Shown: piece after piece, positions 7,179 through 9,478 of the stretch
Numbering within the stretch: position 1 is the stretch's first letter
Layout: every line of letters starts with the position of its first letter
From: JAOUEE01 sp051011595
GTDB taxonomy: Bacteria; Actinomycetota; Acidimicrobiia; Acidimicrobiales; SHLQ01
Length of the DNA: 9,478 nucleotides
Assembly (NCBI GenBank): GCA_051011595.1
Contig: JBPCTQ010000276.1
Span: 1 to 9,478 of the forward strand
Direction of reading: 5' to 3'
Translations under genes and position numbers: made by a program
The notes under the pieces: generated by a model
The model's database searches: none
Told to the model about the DNA's origin: nothing
What the model saw: only the letters and a program-made list of their open reading frames with translations

Positions 7179-7187
7179 GAATCCCCA

Positions 7188-7193
7188 AGGGTA
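7188..7193 (-). promoter_or_regulatory. TANNNT -10-like hexamer before the first ABC subunit
   Basis: TACCCT on the minus strand ends 9 nt before GTG 7178. This is slightly far for a leaderless start, and it competes with the better -10 at 7222-7227. Confidence 0.2.
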
Positions 7194-7221
7194 CTGGCCG
7201 CATCACCGGCCGCTGCCGGGG

Positions 7222-7227
7222 ATTATG
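7222..7227 (-). promoter_or_regulatory. Possible -10 element for the ABC exporter pair
   Basis: CATAAT on the minus strand matches TATAAT at 5 of 6 positions, which stands out in such GC-rich DNA. It lies in the gap between the icd stop and the ABC start and would give a leader of about 35-40 nt. No convincing -35 at 16-18 nt is seen. Confidence 0.35.
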
Positions 7228-7239
7228 GGAGAAGAAGGC

Positions 7240-8436
7240 CTACAGCCGATCGACGATCGCTGACGCGAACTCGGAGCACTTGACCTCGGTGGCGCCGTCC
7301 ATCAGCCGGGCGAAGTCGTAGGTGACGACCTTGTCGCCGATGGTGGCCTCGACGGCCCGCACGATGTCGTCGGCCGCTTCCTGCCATCCGAGATGCTCGA
7401 ACATGAGCACCCCCGACAACAGCACCGACGAGGGGTTCACCTTGTCCTGTCCGGCGTACTTGGGTGCGGTGCCGTGGGTGGCCTCGAACACACCGTGACC
7501 GGTGACGTAGTTGATGTTGGCGCCGGGGGCGATGCCGATACCGCCGACCTGGGCGGCGAGGGCGTCGGAGAGGTAATCGCCGTTGAGATTCATGGTGGCG
7601 ATGACATCGAACTCGGCCGGTCGGGTGAGCACCTGCTGGAGGGCGATGTCGGCAATGGCGTCCTGCACCAGGATCTTGTCGCCCGGGTCGCCGCCGCAGT
7701 CATCCCAGCCCACGGCCACATCGGCGAACTCTTCGCGCACCAACTCGTACCCCCACTTCTGGAAGGCACCCTCGGTGAACTTCATGATGTTGCCCTTGTG
7801 CACCCAGTGCACCCGCTTGCGGTTGCGGCGCACCGCGTACTGCATGGCCGCCCGTTGCAGGCGCTGCGAGCCGGTCTTGGAGATGGGCTTCACCCCGATG
7901 CCGGAGTCCTCACGGATGTCCCAGCCGAAGGCGTCGTGGAGCAGGTCACGCATCTTCTTGGCGTCGGGAGTGTTGGCCTCGACCTCGAGCCCGGCGTAGA
8001 TGTCTTCGGTGTTCTCGCGGAAGATCACCATGTCGACCAGCTGCGGTTCCTTCACCGGCGACGGAACGCCCTGGAACCAGCGCACCGGCCGCAGGCACAC
8101 GTAGAGGTCCCTGATCTGGCGGATGGCCACGTTGAGACTGCGGAATCCCCCACCGATGGGTGTGGTGAGCGGGCCCTTGATACCGATGAGGTATTCCTCG
8201 AACTTCTCGATGGTCTCCTGGGGCAGCCAGTCGCCGGTCTCGTTGAAGGCCTTCTCGCCGGCGAGGACCTCGATCCACTCGATGGAGCGGCCGTGTTTGG
8301 CGGCGGCCGCATCGAGCACCAGCCGGGCGGCGGGCCAGATGTCGACGCCCGTGCCGTCACCTTCGATGAAAGGAATGATGGGCTGGTCGGGCACCGAGAG
8401 GGTGCCGTCCTGGTTCATGCTGATTTTGTCGGCCAT
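7240..8436 (-). CDS. icd: NADP-dependent isocitrate dehydrogenase
   Basis: This 398-residue enzyme converts isocitrate to 2-oxoglutarate and CO2, producing NADPH in the TCA cycle. It is of the E. coli homodimeric type. Substrate residues are Ser100, Asn102, Arg106, Arg116 and Arg140, with Tyr147; Ser100 matches the E. coli phosphorylation serine 113. Metal-binding aspartates are in NLNGDYLSDAL (Asp287, Asp291). The NADP set is complete: Lys326, Tyr327, Tyr373 and Arg377, each exactly 18 residues below the E. coli Lys344, Tyr345, Tyr391 and Arg395. The N-terminus is slightly shorter than in E. coli (416 residues). ATG 8436 has no SD, but TAGGCT lies 8 nt upstream. An in-frame ATG at 8418 is possible but has no better signal. 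The gene sits 54 bp after metF and 61 bp before the ABC pair. Confidence 0.96.
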   Translation of the reverse strand: MADKISMNQDGTLSVPDQPIIPFIEGDGTGVDIWPAARLVLDAAAAKHGRSIEWIEVLAGEKAFNETGDWLPQETIEKFEEYLIGIKGPLTTPIGGGFRSLNVAIRQIRDLYVCLRPVRWFQGVPSPVKEPQLVDMVIFRENTEDIYAGLEVEANTPDAKKMRDLLHDAFGWDIREDSGIGVKPISKTGSQRLQRAAMQYAVRRNRKRVHWVHKGNIMKFTEGAFQKWGYELVREEFADVAVGWDDCGGDPGDKILVQDAIADIALQQVLTRPAEFDVIATMNLNGDYLSDALAAQVGGIGIAPGANINYVTGHGVFEATHGTAPKYAGQDKVNPSSVLLSGVLMFEHLGWQEAADDIVRAVEATIGDKVVTYDFARLMDGATEVKCSEFASAIVDRL

Positions 8437-8444
8437 ATGGCCGG

Positions 8445-8450
8445 AGCCTA
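8445..8450 (-). promoter_or_regulatory. TANNNT -10-like hexamer before icd
   Basis: TAGGCT on the minus strand ends 8 nt before ATG 8436. With no SD present, it fits a leaderless icd mRNA starting in the metF-icd gap. No -35 is recognisable. Confidence 0.35.
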
Positions 8451-8490
8451 CCCCGTCGCCCGAAGTCTCGATGCGCCCGTGGTCACCGGG

Positions 8491-9357
8491 TCAGAGCGAG
8501 AGGTTGGCGCAGACCTGAGCCGTCGCCGCAGTGCGGTTGAGGGTGTAGAAGTGAATACCCGGCACCCCCGCCTCGAGCAGGGTGGCGCACAGTTCGGTGG
8601 CCGCATCGACGGCGATGGCCAGACGTTCCTCGCCCTCGGCGGACTCCAGCCGATTCCACAGGTCTTCGGGCACCCTGGCCCCGTTCATCTTTGCGAACCG
8701 GCGAATCGACGTGGGGTTCACCACCGGGATGATGCCGGGCAGCACCGGTCGATCACAGCCCAACGCAGCCAGGTCGTCGATCATCCGCAGGTGGTCGTCG
8801 GCGTCGAAGAAGAACTGGGTGATGCCGAAGTCGGCCGCGGCCAGCTTGGCGGCCAGATGGCGGCGATCGTCGGGCTGATCGACCGAGCGAGGATGCAGCT
8901 CGGGGAACGCGGCAACCCCGACACTGAAGTTGGTGTGTTCGCGAACCAACTCGACCAGCTCGGAGGCATACCGGAAGTCACCGGTGATGGGCGAGCCGTC
9001 AGCCGGTGGGTCGCCGGCCAGGGCCAGCACGTTGACCACACCGTGTTCGGCGTAGTCACCCAGCAGCTCGATCAACTCGGCCCGCGTGTGGCCCATGCAG
9101 GTGAGATGAGGCATGGCCGGAAAACTCTGGTGGGTGGTGACGTCGACCACCAGGTCGCGGGTGTTGTCACGGGTGGATCCGCCGGCTCCGTAGGTGATGG
9201 AGACGAAGGTGGGATCGAGCTCGGCGAGGCGATGCACGGTCTTCTCGAGTGATCGAGCGGCCACGTCGTCGGCCGGCGGGAAGAACTCGAACGACAGTGC
9301 CCGTCCCGACGCCAGGCGTTCGGCGATGAACGGAGAGGTCGCATCTGGGTTCGGCAT
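8491..9357 (-). CDS. metF: 5,10-methylenetetrahydrofolate reductase
   Basis: This 288-residue flavoprotein reduces 5,10-methylene-THF to 5-methyl-THF, the methyl donor for methionine synthase. It forms a TIM barrel. The N-terminal SFEFFPP carries Glu24, the proton-donating glutamate (E. coli Glu28). YGAGGST follows at 56-62, and LAGDPP with Asp116 corresponds to E. coli Asp120 near the flavin. FPELHP is at 151-156, and ITQFFFD with Gln181 corresponds to Gln183. Length matches bacterial MetF, with no eukaryote-type regulatory domain. I chose ATG 9357 because AAGGAG lies 4 nt upstream; the longer in-frame GTG at 9381 would place that SD inside the gene. It is followed 54 bp later by icd. No known SAM, SAH or B12 riboswitch pattern was recognised in the 121 bp upstream that are visible. 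Confidence 0.95.
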   Translation of the reverse strand: MPNPDATSPFIAERLASGRALSFEFFPPADDVAARSLEKTVHRLAELDPTFVSITYGAGGSTRDNTRDLVVDVTTHQSFPAMPHLTCMGHTRAELIELLGDYAEHGVVNVLALAGDPPADGSPITGDFRYASELVELVREHTNFSVGVAAFPELHPRSVDQPDDRRHLAAKLAAADFGITQFFFDADDHLRMIDDLAALGCDRPVLPGIIPVVNPTSIRRFAKMNGARVPEDLWNRLESAEGEERLAIAVDAATELCATLLEAGVPGIHFYTLNRTAATAQVCANLSL

Positions 9358-9478
9358 GGGACTCCTTGCAGGGCGCGTCACGGCGACGCTGCCGGCAGGC
9401 GATCGTGCAGCCGCCCGATGCCGACGTTGGGAGTCGTTACCCGTCCAGGCCCCGACGTTGCTGTTCAGGGTAGCGCGG
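9358..9478 (-). promoter_or_regulatory. Upstream region of metF
   Basis: This stretch of 121 bp to the window edge has no recognised gene. It contains the metF SD (AAGGAG, 9362-9367) and a 9-bp direct repeat, CAACGTCGG on the minus strand, at 9421-9429 and 9452-9460. The start-to-start distance of 31 bp is about three helical turns. It could be a regulator site pair or chance. The right end is cut by the window. Confidence 0.35.

Noticed and set aside
5460..7283. 607-codon plus-strand ORF opposite the first ABC subunit
   Set aside because: Composition is biased to His, Gln, Gly and Asp and no motif is visible; the minus strand carries all ABC motifs in order, so this is a shadow frame.
7393..9252. 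619-codon plus-strand ORF spanning icd and metF antisense
   Set aside because: It runs across two unrelated, well-conserved genes and their gap, which a real gene would not be expected to do, and it shows no domain.
9358..9381. Longer metF start at GTG 9381
   Set aside because: The SD AAGGAG lies inside this extension and points to ATG 9357; the extra 8 residues show no family similarity.
9358..9478. SAH, SAM or B12 riboswitch upstream of metF
   Set aside because: I looked for the conserved cores of these classes on the minus strand and found no match; the visible leader is also cut by the window.

Overview
This is a GC-rich window of densely packed housekeeping genes. The many GTG starts, the strong third-position GC bias and the gene families (an Fpg/Nei glycosylase of the GLGR type, a 329-residue NAD-type malate dehydrogenase, an E. 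coli-type NADP isocitrate dehydrogenase, paired ABC exporter half-transporters) suggest a free-living, high-GC actinobacterium, possibly an acidimicrobial lineage. That placement is inference from sequence style; there is no rRNA or marker gene in view to prove it.

Layout. Positions 3-1760 (+ strand) hold the 3' part of a TesB-like acyl-CoA thioesterase, a small SCP2-type lipid-binding protein and an Fpg/Nei DNA glycosylase that overlaps it by 8 bp. Positions 1761-1939 are a non-coding gap between convergent genes. It carries a 47-bp imperfect palindrome, with C-runs to its left and G-runs to its right. Everything from 1940 to 9357 is on the minus strand. In transcription order these genes are metF (methylenetetrahydrofolate reductase), icd (NADP isocitrate dehydrogenase), two ABC exporter half-transporters overlapping by 4 bp, mdh (malate dehydrogenase) and cobO (corrinoid adenosyltransferase). 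Gaps between them are 10-79 bp, so long transcripts are possible, although promoter-like hexamers sit in several gaps.

How the genes fit together. Icd and Mdh are two TCA-cycle dehydrogenases. MetF supplies 5-methyl-THF for methionine synthesis, and CobO makes the adenosylated corrinoid needed by B12-dependent enzymes. The two ABC subunits look like one asymmetric heterodimer: the upstream-encoded one has Asp in place of the catalytic Glu, while the downstream one has a divergent signature (LSVGE). These two changes fall in the same composite ATP site. The thioesterase and SCP2 protein suggest fatty acyl or lipid metabolism; the glycosylase is base-excision repair.

Translation signals fall into two groups. 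mdh, the second ABC subunit and metF have clear Shine-Dalgarno sites. The SCP2 gene, the glycosylase, icd and perhaps the first ABC subunit have no good SD but carry a TANNNT hexamer 6-9 nt before the start codon, as expected for leaderless mRNAs. I see no mobile element, CRISPR array, tRNA, rRNA or defence locus, and no convincing novel multi-gene system. The most unexplained sequence is the structured gap at 1761-1939.
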